The notes below the pieces were generated by a model. That model made no database searches. It was not told the DNA's origin and saw only the letters and a program-made list of their open reading frames with translations. Positions 39,669-51,379 of a DNA stretch of 64,000 bases are shown in pieces; the first letter of the stretch is position 1; each line of letters starts with the position of its first letter. The translations under genes were made by a program, and so were the position numbers. The stretch comes from Akebia trifoliata (taxonomy: Eukaryota > Streptophyta > Magnoliopsida > Ranunculales > Lardizabalaceae), in assembly GCA_017979445.1 (NCBI GenBank), contig CM030714.1, positions 7,323,049 through 7,387,048 on the forward strand. The letters run 5' to 3'.

Positions 39669-40376
39669 TTAGATAAAGACTGTCTCTTACAAATATTTCA
39701 TTAAGAAATGTTTGGGACAGCTAGATCTTTACAGTTGACAACATCCCCACATCATTCTAATCGATAAGATATCGTTCACATGCAAGACCTAGTATACTTG
39801 TACTCTTCCATTGCATTATAAATAAAGGATTTCTTTAGATTCTTTGATTATCAAATCAAATCAAATCAGTCTGGGATTGATTTTGGTTTAATTCAGGTTC
39901 AACACTCTAAAAAGCTTACTTATTATTTATTTTAAATAATAAAATAAATAACGAATTAAATAAATATGTCAAATCCATTAAACAAATAATCAAATATGTG
40001 AATCTAAGGAAATTCTAGATTCCAACAATGACTAACATTGAAAGATATTTTATAGGAATTTCCTAGGTAAAATAACCAAACATGTATTTTTTGCAAATCC
40101 ATCCTTAGGAATCTTTTCCCATCTAAGTCATTGGTTGGACATTGTGTGCATCCATAGTCATTTTATATAAGGAAAAATCAAAACCACAGTCAACAGAGTG
40201 ACCCAAAAGTTACAATTACCTAAGAAAACTCTAATGTTAATTGTTGTTGAACATGTAGTGTTCATTGAACAACAATGAGAAGAAATTCCCTAATGAAATT
40301 GATCAACATGTACAATTCTTCAAATCCCTAGGAAATATATTTCATCTCAATCATTCATTTGACACGGTATGTCTGA
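39669..40376. other. Intergenic, AT-rich
   Basis: No gene or delimited repeat recognised. Contains simple AT-rich words such as 'atttattttaaataataaaa'. Confidence 0.4.
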
Positions 40377-40850
40377 CACTGCGTGAAAATTGGAAAATTC
40401 GACGGGCCAAGGCCCACGAATTTTAGAAACCGAATTTCAACGGCCCATGGCCGTCAAAATTTTGATGTTCCTAGATTCGACATCATAGAACCATCGAAGA
40501 ATTTCTCCCATCCTCCATCAATTTGACAGTTTCGACTCATTGAAAAAATAATTCGACGGCCTTGGACCATCGAATATGGGCTTTTTTCATGTAGTGAAAA
40601 TTGAAAATTTCAAAAAGAAAAATCGATGGGCTAAGGTGGATGAATTTTGACAGCCTTGCGCCATTGAAATTGTTTATGTTCCCATATTAAATGGCTTAGA
40701 GCCATCAAATTTCTCCCATCCTCCATTAATTTATCGGTTTCGGCCTGTTGAAAAATAAAATTTTACTAGAAAAATTCGATACCATGGCTATTGAATTTTA
40801 TGAAATTTGACTGTCTTGGATCATTGAATATGGACTTATTTCACATTGTG
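40377..40850. repeat. CACTA-like element, two tandem units
   Basis: Unit 1 (40377-40596) starts CACTGCGTGAAAA and ends TTTTTTCATGTAGTG; unit 2 (40597-40850) repeats the same order of 'cgacgg', 'ctcccatcctcc' and 'tttcggcc' blocks and ends 'tttcacattgtg'. The family is shared with 31365-31635, in opposite orientation. No coding capacity. Confidence 0.65.
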
Positions 40851-41061
40851 AAATCAAAAAATTTGTGTTCAACTTTTATCTTGATTTTTTTTTCTCTCAC
40901 AGAGTTCCCAAAAAATGGGGATCCTCCAATCACATGAACCCACGTGTATTGAATGGCATCCCTAATGTATAAAACTACCCTTGCTATGTTTGATGTGGCA
41001 CTCATTGAAGAGTTTGTGAGACAAAAATCACTTCTTTTACTTTTACTTAAACTAAAGAAAC

Positions 41062-41577
41062 TAGGGCTACAACTTAGGCCGGTTCAAATTGAGAATCGAA
41101 CCAAACCAATAGCTTTGGACTGGTTTGGTTCGGTTTAGAATAAGTTTTGGTTCAGATCTGGATTAAGAAAATGGAGAACCGATCAACTTGGTTTGGTTAT
41201 CAATTCAAGGCTTGCATAGAACCAAACCAAATTGAGAATTGAACTCTTATATAATAAATAAATATATATTAATTTATTATGAATTGTTTTAAGAGTTAGG
41301 ACATAGATTTATGACTTTTTATGGATAGATTAATGACTTTTTATTAAGAGATTAGTAACTCGTTATATAAAATTTTATTTTTATTATTTGTTTATTTTTC
41401 ATTAAAAATATGTTGATTCCATCAAGCTTATAGGATAATGGCAACCTATAAAACAGAACCGAAACAAATCAATCTTAGTTCAGCTTGGTTCTAGTTCTTA
41501 TTTAGTAAACCGACCTATGTCAATTTGACTCCAATTTCGCATTGAACTGAACCAAGTTGCAACCCTAGAAGAAACTT
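41062..41577. mobile_element. hAT-type MITE with near-perfect 8-bp target duplication (family E)
   Basis: Left end TAGGGCTACAACTTAG and right end CAAGTTGCAACCCTA are inverted repeats. Flanking 8-mers aaagaaac (41054-41061) and gaagaaac (41578-41585) differ at one base. The same end sequence bounds 56679-56983. The interior carries 'ggtttggttcggttt'-like words. Confidence 0.75.
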
Positions 41578-41599
41578 AACGTTAGCCCTAAACATAAGG

Positions 41600-41940
41600 G
41601 TACTACTATGGGTGAAACTTGGTTCGAATTGTGGCCAAATTAGAATCGAATTGACATAGGTCGGTTCCACTAAATAAGAATCAAAACCAAACCAAATTAC
41701 TCATAGAACCAAATCAAACCAAACAAATCTAAGGTCGATTTGATTCAATTCTATGGGTTGCGAATATGCTATAAACCGACTTAGAATCATATATTTTTAA
41801 TGAATAAAAAAACAAATAAATTATGAACATGAATTTCATATAAAAAATCCATTAATTTATCCATAAAAAATCCATTAATCTATGTCCTAAATCCTTAAAA
41901 GATAAGTAATTAAGAGTTTGGTTCTCTAGATGCATAAGTT
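41600..41940. repeat. Inverted partner of the 41062-41577 element
   Basis: This block is the reverse complement of much of 41270-41560: 'cgaattgacataggtcggtt' mirrors 'aaccgacctatgtcaatttg', and later words such as 'ccattaatctatgtcctaa' mirror 'ttaggacatagatttatg'. Its terminal repeats are missing. The pair could form a hairpin of about 300 bp. Confidence 0.7.
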
Positions 41941-42229
41941 ATACTCTTGGTATATAGGTAGTACAGGAAGATGATTGAAAAATACAAGTCTAGTACTTGA
42001 AGCTCTTAAAATAATTTTCCCCTCTTGGCCCCTCTACATCGATCATCCTTCTTTTGATTTTGATCTTCATTTTACCTCAGACAACTATCATCTTCAATGC
42101 CGATATTGACCAGTGCTTGCTTCCTAACTCTAACATCCATCTTGGTAGAAAGTAAGTGACATGCCAAGAGTGAAAATTGGTGAAAACACCTGAATGCACT
42201 TTGTTGACATGACGTTAACACGCAAAAGA

Positions 42230-42560
42230 TAATAACATAATTGTGACGGTCAATTTTGTGATAAATCAACCTCGATCATGATTTCATCATTAAATACACA
42301 AAATAATATAAAAAATATGGAAAGATAGAGAAGACAAGGGTTTTTTATGTGATTCGACAAACGTGCCTACTTCCATTGACTCGGGGAGTTGTTTCATTAT
42401 AAATCTCATGGTTACATGACCTCCTCACCTCGATCTCCTCAGTTTTTTCTCCCCTCTACAATGGCCTCAAGGCCTTTAAATAGAAATTTTTTAAAAAGAG
42501 TCATAACTCTAATTAAGTTACAATTGACCACATTGTCCTCTCATCCAAATTAATAATTAC
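42230..42560. repeat. Possible second copia-type LTR remnant
   Basis: The phrase 'tttttatgtgattcgacaaa' with 'cgtgcctacttcc' is close to 'ttttaacgtggttcggcgat' with 'atgcctacatcc' in the copia LTRs downstream; such text is frequent in plant copia LTRs and TRIMs. The partner LTR and internal region are absent. Confidence 0.35.
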
Positions 42561-42964
42561 ATAAAAAGGGAAATCCTCTTAAGTAGGGATTCTTCCTTAA
42601 TAAGATAGAGTCATCTTCAAATGATATCACGTGTCCATCTTGGGATACATGTTGATGGTGCAAATGAAAGATCTGAATCGAATAATATTTTATCCATCCA
42701 CATAGCCCCCTCTTGAAAATGGAGATTGATGTATTAAGATTCATCTTCGAGAAATACTTCTGACCTAAGTAAGCATTATTTCTGATTTTTGAACTAGTAA
42801 GGTTATTGATCCCTCGATCTTATTTTCTTTTTTTTTTTTTTTTTTTTTTGCAAAATTGATATTCAACCTGGTCAAGCTCCTATAATAAGTAAAATGCTTT
42901 AATAATAGAATTACCCACAAGCCGAGGCTTGATTTCCTTAATGAGCCAAAATTTTGAAAATGAT

Positions 42965-43300
42965 AAAAGAACCAACCGAAATCCCAGATGGGGCTTGGAT
43001 CCCAAAACAATCCAAGACTTCGATAAATAATAGATGAACTGATCGAAATCCTAGATTGGGCTTGGATCTTAGAAAGATCCAAGACTTAAATAAATAATAG
43101 ATGAATCAACTAAAGTCCCAGATCGGACTTGAATCCCAGAACGATCCAAGACTTAGATAAATAATAGAATAATCGACCGAAGTCCTAAATCGAGCTTGGA
43201 TCCCAAAACAATAAAAAAAATTGATAAATAATAAAAGAAATGACCGAAATCCCATATTGAATTTGGATTCCAGAACGATTCAAGACTAAGATAAATAATA
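42965..43300. repeat. Minisatellite, 67-bp unit, about 5 copies
   Basis: The anchor 'gataaataatag' recurs at 43022, 43089, 43156, 43223 and 43290, an exact 67-bp step. Each unit also has 'gaaatcccagat', 'gcttggatccca' and 'gatccaagact' variants. Confidence 0.9.
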
Positions 43301-43319
43301 GAAAAACCAGTGCCCTTGC

Positions 43320-43530
43320 TTTGTAAAAACTCATTTCACTCCCCTCAAAATGAAGTTCGATTCATGTAGAATCGACCTTCTTACCTTATAAAAATTTGTT
43401 TCAATCCCCTCAAAGTAAAGCTCAGTTCATGTAGGATTGACCTTCTTGCCTTGTAAAAATTTGCTTCACTCCTCTCCGAGTGAAACTCGATTCTATCAGA
43501 GTGAAGCTATGTTCACATAGAACTGACCTT
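43320..43530. repeat. Minisatellite, 65-66-bp unit, about 3 copies
   Basis: Units start 'ttgtaaaaa' at about 43320, 43386 and 43451 and contain 'tttcactcccctc', 'gaagttcgattcatgtag' and 'gaccttcttgcc' variants. The period is almost the same as that of the adjacent array but the sequence is different. Confidence 0.8.
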
Positions 43531-44783
43531 AAAAATTTAAACAAGCAGAGGTCACAAAATTCATAGAATATAATCTTTTTAATAACACGGATTAATATTA
43601 TATTTTTTATTCTTCTTATAAAATTGAAAGGAGATCAAGTACATTTTTCCTATCTTATTGAAAACTTCAAGGAAAATAATTTATAATACCATCCTTTTAA
43701 AAATATATTTTTTATGTAATCCCGAATCCAAATACGAATTAACCATTTTGTCCTACTAACCTGACTTACGTTGAGCCCCCAATTTATAACATTTTACCTG
43801 ATCAAACTCCTAAAAAATAAATTTGAGTCGTTTGAGTTGGGCTTGCACTTAGCCCCCACATTACCTTTATGCCGAGCCAACCAAACAAAGTAAACAAGAT
43901 CACACAAAATCCTTATTAAGCCCCAAAACATTTAATTATCTTGGTACAATATATTAGTTGACTCGGTTAAGTCAATGATTTAGTAACCCAACTTACCAAG
44001 TTGGATTTGAACTAAGTTTATCTTTTATTTTCCTAAATACTTTTACCAAGTAGATGTTCAATGCACATCAAAAAATTGATGTGTGTCGACACACCTAAAA
44101 AAATCCTATCAAATCTTATGTGTGCCACACAATTTAAGTTTACCTTTACATTTAATATTACTTCTTAATTTAAAGTCAGAATATTTTATCCAACTCTCCA
44201 GTGAAACAATAAATAGTCTGATACATCTAAATTGATGTATAAGCAAGTAACAAATCCAACCCATCCTATACATGTTATGTTTTCAAACTAATGGTCTTAT
44301 GCACATCAAAAACTGATGCGCATGGTAGCACTTTGGGGTCAAGGGTTGTGCTCCCCCTATGGTCTCAAGTTCGACTCCCATTGATTGCTAATATCAGTGG
44401 CCACGGATCGTGGGGTTAAAAATCCTATTTAGCAAGCCTTGTTCGGGGATGATGGAATAGTTGGTGTGCGCAAGCTGGCCCAGATACACTTCTTTACAAC
44501 AACAAAAAAAACTAATGCGCATGTGATGAACCTTACCACTTAATCAACTTCAAATTTAATATTATTTACTTTTACTAACAGTAGATTCAATGCACATAAA
44601 AAATGATGTGCATGCAATGCACCTAATTATTTACCTTTTGACAAATCAAAATTTAAAGTAAATACCTGAAGCTGAATCTCATGAGTGTTGAATCACAGTG
44701 ATTGAACGATATTAATCCTCCAATAAGTAATCATCATTCCTTCCATTAAGTAATCGACATAAGCACATAAATCACCGACCATG
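43531..44783. other. Intergenic; one tRNA-like SINE head
   Basis: AT-rich DNA. Around 44327-44405 box A-like 'gcatggtagcactttggg' and box B-like 'aagttcgactccc' suggest a tRNA-derived SINE. The phrase 'tgatgtgcatgcaatgcacc' and variants recur nearby (44050, 44300, 44610). No gene seen. Confidence 0.4.
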
Positions 44784-44788
44784 AAAAG

Positions 44789-45211
44789 TGTTGTGCTTCG
44801 TGCGGCAATAATGATGAATAATACGAAAAGAGATACTAGAAAGAAATAGAAATAAACACACAGCTTTTAACGTGGTTCGGCGATATGCCTACATCCACAA
44901 AAATGAGAAACTGAATTTTCACTATATCAAATTAGGGTTACATCATAAGAATTTATAATAGACCCTAGTTGTACAATAGGTATTAGAAAATTCCAATAAT
45001 ACCCTTGTACCATACCGCACCGCACCTCCAACTTACAAAATTCATCCCTAACAAATATATGTTTTTAGCATATGTTATCGTTCGGTACGTTATGCGTTCC
45101 GAGTGGAACAAGGAACGCAAAACTCTCCTCTCTCCATTCCAGCTTCACGCCGCCATCTGCCTATATTATTTATATACATGTTCCACTCAATATGAGCCAT
45201 ATATATCAATA
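44789..45211 (-). repeat. 3' LTR of the copia element
   Basis: Begins TGTTGTGCTTCG on the + strand and ends 'catatatatcaata'; the last bases differ from the 5' LTR (ta against ca). 423 bp. It lacks the GC hairpin found in the 5' LTR. Confidence 0.9.
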
Positions 45212-45224
45212 ATCTCCACCTTGG
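45212..45224 (-). other. Polypurine tract of the copia element
   Basis: On the minus strand a purine-rich CAAGGTGGAGAT lies directly before the 3' LTR, where plus-strand DNA synthesis is primed. Confidence 0.7.
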
Positions 45225-48200
45225 TGAATATCCACCCCTTAGGAGAAAACAAAGAAATATAACCTGGAATTCCACCTGGGACAATAGGTTGAGACGTCTC
45301 CCATTTAGCAACTAGAGACATAATCAAGTCCAAGCAATGCTTGAACTTATATGTGGTAATATGTTTTGTCAACATGTCTGCTGCATTCTCAGAAGTGTGA
45401 ATTTTCTCAAGTAATAGTTTACCAAAAGAAACTAATTCCCTGATCCTGTGAAACCTCATATCTATGTACTTGGTTCTTGCATGATACACTTGGTTCTTTG
45501 CCAAATAAATAGCACTTTGACTATCACAATGCAACTGAACTCCGCTTTGCTGAATACCCAACTCATTTACCAACCCTGTAAGTCACACGACTTCCTTGGC
45601 AGCCTCAGCCACTGTCATATATTCTGATTCAGTAGTAGATAGTGCAACTAGAGACTGAATCATAGACCTCCAACAAATAGGCCCTCCCACAAGAGTGAAT
45701 ACATAACCTGTGATAGACCTCATGTCATCCAAATCCCCTGCATAATCTGCATCCACATATCCCATAACTGAAGGATCACCTTGCTATCTGCTAAACATGA
45801 TGCCATAGTCTATAGTACCCCTCAAGTATCTGAAAATTCACTTGACTGCCTCCCAATGCTGTCTTCCTAGATTTGATAGAAACTTGCTCACCACACTGAC
45901 TGCTTGTGCCAAATCTGGTCTTGTACAAACCATAGCATACATCAAGCACCCCACTGCACTGGCATATGGGACCTTTGACATGTCTTGCACTTCATCATCT
46001 GTCTTCGAGCACTAAGCTATAGATAATCTAAAATGATTCGCCAAAGGTGTACTAATTGGTTTTGCATTATCCATGCTGAACATTTCCAACACTCTTTCAA
46101 CATAGCTACACTGAGATAACCATAATCTCTTGGAAGCTCTGTCCCTGCAAATCTCCATCCCAAGAATCTTCTTAGCCGCACCCAAATCCTTCATGTCAAA
46201 TTCTCTACTCAACAAAGTCTTCAACTTGTTGACCTCACTCATACTCTTTGCAGCAATCAACATATCATCCACATAGAGTAATAGAAAAATATATGAGTCA
46301 TCGTCAAGGCTCTTTACATAAACACAACAATCATACTCACATCTCTTGTAGCCAATCTGGATCATGTAGGAGTCAAATCGCTTGTACCACTGTCTCGGAG
46401 ACTGCTTTAACCCATAAAGTGATTTCTTCAATTTATAGACCAAGTGTTCCTATCTAGGTTGACTAAACCCTTCTGGTTGTACCATATAAATCTGCTCCTC
46501 CAAATCACCATAGAAAAATGCTATCTTGACATCCATCTGTTCCAACTGCATATCAAAATGTGTTATCAAACCCAATACTACCCTGATGGAAGTGTGTCTG
46601 ACCACAGGAGAAAAGATCTCATCATAGTCAACCCCTTTCCTCTGTGAGTAACTCTTTGCTACTAGACGAGCCTTGAACTTCTCACCCTCATTTTTTGAAA
46701 TTGCTTCTTTCTTCTTATACACCCATTTGCATCATATTGCCCTTTTCCCCTCTAGAAGCTTCACCAACTCCCATGTCTGGTTCTTATGCAAAGACTGCAT
46801 TTCCTCCTCTATAGCATCCATCTATCTACTTTTCTCTTGGCTATGTAATGCCTCCTGAAAGGTAGTAGGATCCCCGCTACTAGTGATAAGTGCATAAGAA
46901 ACCAAATCTTCAAAATCATACCTGGTGGGTAGCCTAATAGTACGTCTGGGTCTGTCTGTAGCTGTACTGTGATGCTGTTGATCCTCTGAGTTAGAGCTCC
47001 CTATATTTTGAGCATTTTCTAGCTTTACCTGCACCACGTGCTCATAGTTGTTGTAATTTTCTGGCACTTGTTTCTCTTCTTCTTTAGTACACTGCAATAT
47101 GACTTTCTCATCAAAAACCACATCTCTACTAATCACTACCTTGTTTGCCTTTGGATCCCAAAGCTTGAAATCTTTCACCCCTTTCTGATACCCCAGAAAA
47201 ATATACTGTTTAGATTTTGCATCAAGCTTCGACCTCTCCTCACTAGAAACATGCACATAGGCTGGACATCCAAACACTCTCAAACCAGAGTAGTCTACTA
47301 CACTCCCTGTCCATACCTTTTTTGCTACTTTCCCATCTAGTGTTGTCCTAGGTGATCTGTTAATCAAGAAACATGCCATATTTACTGCTTCTGCCCAAAA
47401 GTTCTTGGCAAGCCTTGCATTCAACCTGAGACACCTTGCTTTTTCAACTATTGTTCTATTCATCCTTCCTGCTACACTGTTCTGTTGTGGTGTCTTGCGT
47501 ACTGTGAAGTGCTTCTTGATCCCATGCTACTCACACAATTTCATGAACTTTGTATCTGTGTACTCAGTACCATTGTCTGGCTTGAGGCATTTGATCTTCC
47601 TCCCTGTCTGATTTTCTACTTCAGCTTTCCACAACTTAAACTTGGCAAATATTTCTGACTTGTGTTGCATAAAGTACACCCAAACTTTTTGTAAGCAGTC
47701 ATCAATGAAAATAACAAAATACATATGACCTCCCTGTGATGCTACCATTACTGGCCCCCAAACATCTGTATGAATATAGTCGAGAATCCCCTATGTTTTG
47801 TGTGCGGCTATCTTGAATTGCATCTTATTCTGTTTTTCAAGAACACAATACCTGCAGAAATCAAGCTTGCATGTTTTGATACCTTTCAATAGTTTTTTCT
47901 TATGAAGTTTCATCATCTCACGCTTACCCATATGTTCTAACCGTATATGCCACAAGACGGTGCTATCTGACTCAGATTCTACAGCTGCAACTCCACATCC
48001 AACTATGGCACCTAGCAGTTTATAAATATTTCCTATTAATTTTTGCCCTTTCATCACTGTCATAAAACCTTTACTCACCTTCATTACTCCACTTTCAGAC
48101 TTGTAACTAAATCCATTACAATCTAAAGTACCCAATGAAATCGGATTCTTCCTCAAATCTGGTATATGTCTAACATCACACAACGTTCTAACAACACCAT

Positions 48201-49232
48201 CAAACATCTTAATTTTGATATTCCCCATTCCAACAATTTTGCACGAAGCATCGTTACCCATTAGAACAGAACCAGAATTAACTAACCTGTTGGTGTCAAA
48301 CCAATCTTTATTGGGTGTCATGTGATAAGAGCATGCCGAATCTAGTATCCAAGAATCTATGAGATGATCTGAACTGGATGAAACAGAAAGCATATCCCCG
48401 TCACCGCTCTCTGAGTCTTCTTTTTCCACTACATTTGCAGACTTTAATGAATCCTCTTTATTCTCTGTATCCCCCTTCTTTTTCTCTTGACATTTTCATT
48501 TTATGTGCCCCTTTTTCCCGCACTTATAACACTGTATGTCATTCTTTTTCCTGGATTTAGATCGAGCTTTATTGTTACTCGATCCGTTCCGGAACTTATT
48601 TCTTCCATGTTCCTGATTACTCTTCACCACAAGCCCTTCACCTTGTGAATTCTCATCACCGACTTTCTTCCTCAGATTAAAGCCTAACAGGACACTTGTG
48701 ATCTCCTCAAATTCGAGAGTTTCTTTCTCCTACATCAGAGTTGTAACCAAATTTTCGTACGTAGGAGAAGCAGGTAGGGAATTCAGTAACATCAACGCCT
48801 TGTCTTTGTCGTCGAACTTCACATCAACTCGCTTCAAATTACTGACGATCTGATTGAATACGTTGATATGCTGATTCAAATCTGTGCCTTCTGACATCTT
48901 AAGACCATACAATTTCTGCTTAAGATAAAGCTTGTTCGTCAACACTTGGACATATACTGACTTTCCAATTTTGATCAAACTGCTGTCGGTGATTCCTCAT
49001 CCATGACATGATACATCACGTCATCAGCCAGATAAAGCCTAATAGTTGCCACAGCTTTTGCTTCCAGTTCCTTCTAATTTATGTCATCCATCCCTTCCGG
49101 TTGTTTTTCGTATAACGCCTTCACCATGCCCTGTTGCACTAGCAGATCTTTCACCCTCATCTGCCATAATCTGAAATTTTCAGATCCATCGAACTTGACC
49201 ATGTCGAATTTTACAGAAGAAATCCCAGACAT
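45225..49232 (-). pseudogene. copia gag-pol polyprotein, single frame with several nonsense stops
   Basis: One reading frame runs from an ATG at 49232 to near 45225. In order: gag (49232 to about 48500, with a CCHC-type zinc knuckle near 48510), protease with ILDSACSYHMT near 48340, GAG-pre-integrase with LWHIRLEHMGKR near 47940, integrase core to about 46900, RT with FLLLYVDDMLIA near 46270, RNase H near 45760-45300 (YVDADYAGDL). All readable pieces share the same frame, so no frameshift is needed, but stops break it at about 49076, 48730, 48495, 47791, 47527, 46822, 46735, 46450, 46012 and 45583. Several fall where a Trp is expected. The RT catalytic YVDD is intact. It cannot make the full polyprotein. 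Confidence 0.9.
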
Positions 49233-49242
49233 CGTGACCTGA

Positions 49243-49254
49243 GCTCTGATACCA
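49243..49254 (-). other. Primer binding site of the copia element
   Basis: On the minus strand TGGTATCAGAGC begins 2 nt after the 5' LTR; it is the complement of the 3' end of initiator tRNA-Met, the usual copia primer. Confidence 0.9.
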
Positions 49255-49256
49255 AT

Positions 49257-49691
49257 CGTTGTGCTTCGTGCGACAATAATGATGAATAATGCGAAAAGAG
49301 AAACTAGAAAGAAATAGAAATAAACACACAGCTTTTAACGTGGTTCAACGATGTGCCTACATTCACAAAAACGAGAAACTGAATTTTCACTATATCAAAT
49401 TAGGGTTACATCATAAGAATTTATAATAAACCCTAGTCGTACAATAGGTATTAGAAAATTCCAATAATACCCATGTACCATACTGCGGGGGCGTTGCCCC
49501 CGCACCCCCAACCTACAAAATTCGTCCCTAGCAAACATATGTTTTTAGCAGATGCCGTCATTCGATACGTTATGCGTTCTTCGCTCCACTCATAACACAA
49601 AACTCTCATCTTTCCACTCCCGCTTCACGCCCACATCTGCCTATATTATTTATATATACGTTCCACTCAATATGAGCCACATATATCAACA
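49257..49691 (-). repeat. 5' LTR of the copia element
   Basis: 435 bp, ending 'tatatatacg...atatatcaaca' on the + strand. It holds a perfect hairpin TGCGGGGGC-gtt-GCCCCCGCA at 49484-49504 that is lost from the 3' LTR. Text 'acgtggttcaacgatgtgcc' is typical of plant copia LTRs. Confidence 0.9.
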
Positions 49692-50518
49692 AAAAGTAAT
49701 CGCATACATTACTAAACATGAAAAGTAATGTTGTTCCTGGAATCTTAATTCTGCTTCTAGCAATCGCTCAAACTTGACTTTATTCATATATTGGTGATGC
49801 CCTAATTTATTCCATTGAAGATTCACTAAATTGTTCTTGCCAATCTTCACCTTGCAACTGAATAACCAGATCAATAATTAGTGATTCATTCTTTGAAAAA
49901 AGTCTACCCAAACCCAAATTTGTCGATGGTTGGATCATCGCTCAAGGTAACCCCTTTCTTGATTGAGATTCCGACCATTCCATGTGGTTTCTCATGATTT
50001 CATGTTCATTTAACCATTTTCAAAGGACACTTCTAATAAAATTAATGATAAGGACAAATATAAAAAGAATCTTTAAGGAGTAGGGAGAAGACTTTATGAT
50101 TAATTAGGGGCCAACTATGAATAATGTATGCAATTCTAAGTATTTTCTATTGTTATTTTGCTACAATCACATCTGACTTAATCATCAGAACGGGGCTAAA
50201 AAAAAAGATGGGGCGGCAATAAATGTACAGTTTCAGGCACGACGAGGATAAGAGATATTAAAGGGTTAAAAAACTTTTAACCTCTCACACCTACAAGTTA
50301 TATTTAATTTCATGAATTGGTGTTTTATATAAAAAGATGGTGCGACAATATAAACTCTAAAATCAAGTTGCCTGTGGGCCCTACAATAATAACGTCCCAT
50401 GTGGCATTTTAGAGGGAAAGTGTACGGCAGTTTGATGACTTTAGTAAATCGAATATTCCTTTGGTTGAGCAACAATTGAAAGGGTGGTTTGGTAATGGAC
50501 GGCGTTGACTAGTATGTG

Positions 50519-50710
50519 TTAGGCTCGGAAATGTGATTAATTCAATGTTAGCCTTTTCCCTAACCTAAGGCTCGTAATCCGAACATAGTCAAACTGTGCT
50601 TTGAGACTATCATGTATTAGGCTCGGAAATGTGAATAATTCAATGATAGCTTTTTGCCTAACCTAAGGCTCGTAGTCCGAACCTAGTCAAACTGTGTTTT
50701 AGAACTTTAA
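50519..50710 (+). repeat. 98-bp tandem duplication in the CIPK23 upstream region
   Basis: The block starting 'ttaggctcggaaatgtga' occurs at 50519 and 50617, with shared 'cctaacctaaggctcgta', 'tccgaac' and 'tagtcaaactgtg'. The copies differ at about ten positions. It ends roughly 670 bp before the start codon and about 100 bp before a GA-rich leader, so it is in promoter range. Confidence 0.85.
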
Positions 50711-50809
50711 AAAAGCTTCCTTTTCTCGTATATGCACGAACATTCATCTATAGTCAAGGTTCCTTCAATCATTTCTCCTGAGATTCAGACTTCAAGATCT
50801 CAGATTCAG

Positions 50810-51379
50810 AGAGAGACAGAGAGATCTGCAACTTTTTCAGATCGAAGAAAGAAAAAAGAAAAAAAAAAAAGAGAGGAAGAGAATCTGATTTCGGATCGAT
50901 CGAACCAGAAATAGTAAATTGAGTTGTTTCTAGCGCAAGTTTCGACGTAAATTTTAGGGAAAAATCGATGTGATAAAAAAAAAGTTCTCTTGTTCTTCTA
51001 TGTTTATAAGGTTTCTGATCGTCGAATATTTCTCTTGATGGAAAATGTTCAATCTCTGCGATTTATTGGTTTAACGCAGCAGTATCGATTTTTCATGGTT
51101 CGCTAGCTCTGTTTCAAGTATTCGAAGCTATAGATAGGGCTAAGGAAGGGTTAGGGTTAGATTTAGCCGTTTAGTGTTACACATTTCGATATCTCTATTT
51201 GTTTCTCTTAGAAATTCAGGAAATATGAATGTGGTGAAGTCTCAGGTTTGGCAACCTTGTAAGAAGAAGAGATCTTGATGAGTTCTGTTAACAAAGAGAG
51301 AGAAATCGAGTGACAAACAGAGAATCGGAGGGGGAAAGGAGGGATTTTGAGATTGATTTTAAGGTTTTAGAGGGAAATA
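50810..51379 (+). other. Probable CIPK23 5' UTR region
   Basis: A GA-rich stretch ('gagagagacagagagatctg' and a long A/G run near 50850-50880) fits a plant leader. A 5' UTR intron may lie between about 50915 ('agaaatag' then 'taaattg') and 51245 ('tctcag' then 'gtttgg'), since the middle is T-rich and intron-like; the borders are uncertain. Confidence 0.35.

Larger units (their letters stand above)
44789..49691 (-). mobile_element. Full-length Ty1/copia retrotransposon (Tork/Tnt1-like), minus strand
   Basis: A complete element of 4903 bp: two LTRs of about 430 bp, PBS, gag-pol and PPT, flanked by a perfect 5-bp target duplication AAAAG at 44784-44788 and 49692-49696. Domain order gag, protease, integrase, RT, RNase H makes it Ty1/copia. 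By eye the LTRs are roughly 90% identical, so the insertion is old, and in-frame stops show it is dead for its own proteins. Confidence 0.95.

Noticed and set aside
42965..43530. CRISPR-like array
   Set aside because: The whole 66-67-bp units are repeated, without unique spacers; this is plant nuclear DNA.
47038..47340. + strand open frames inside the copia element (also 46248-46457 and 47405-47611)
   Set aside because: They are antisense to integrase and RT coding sequence.
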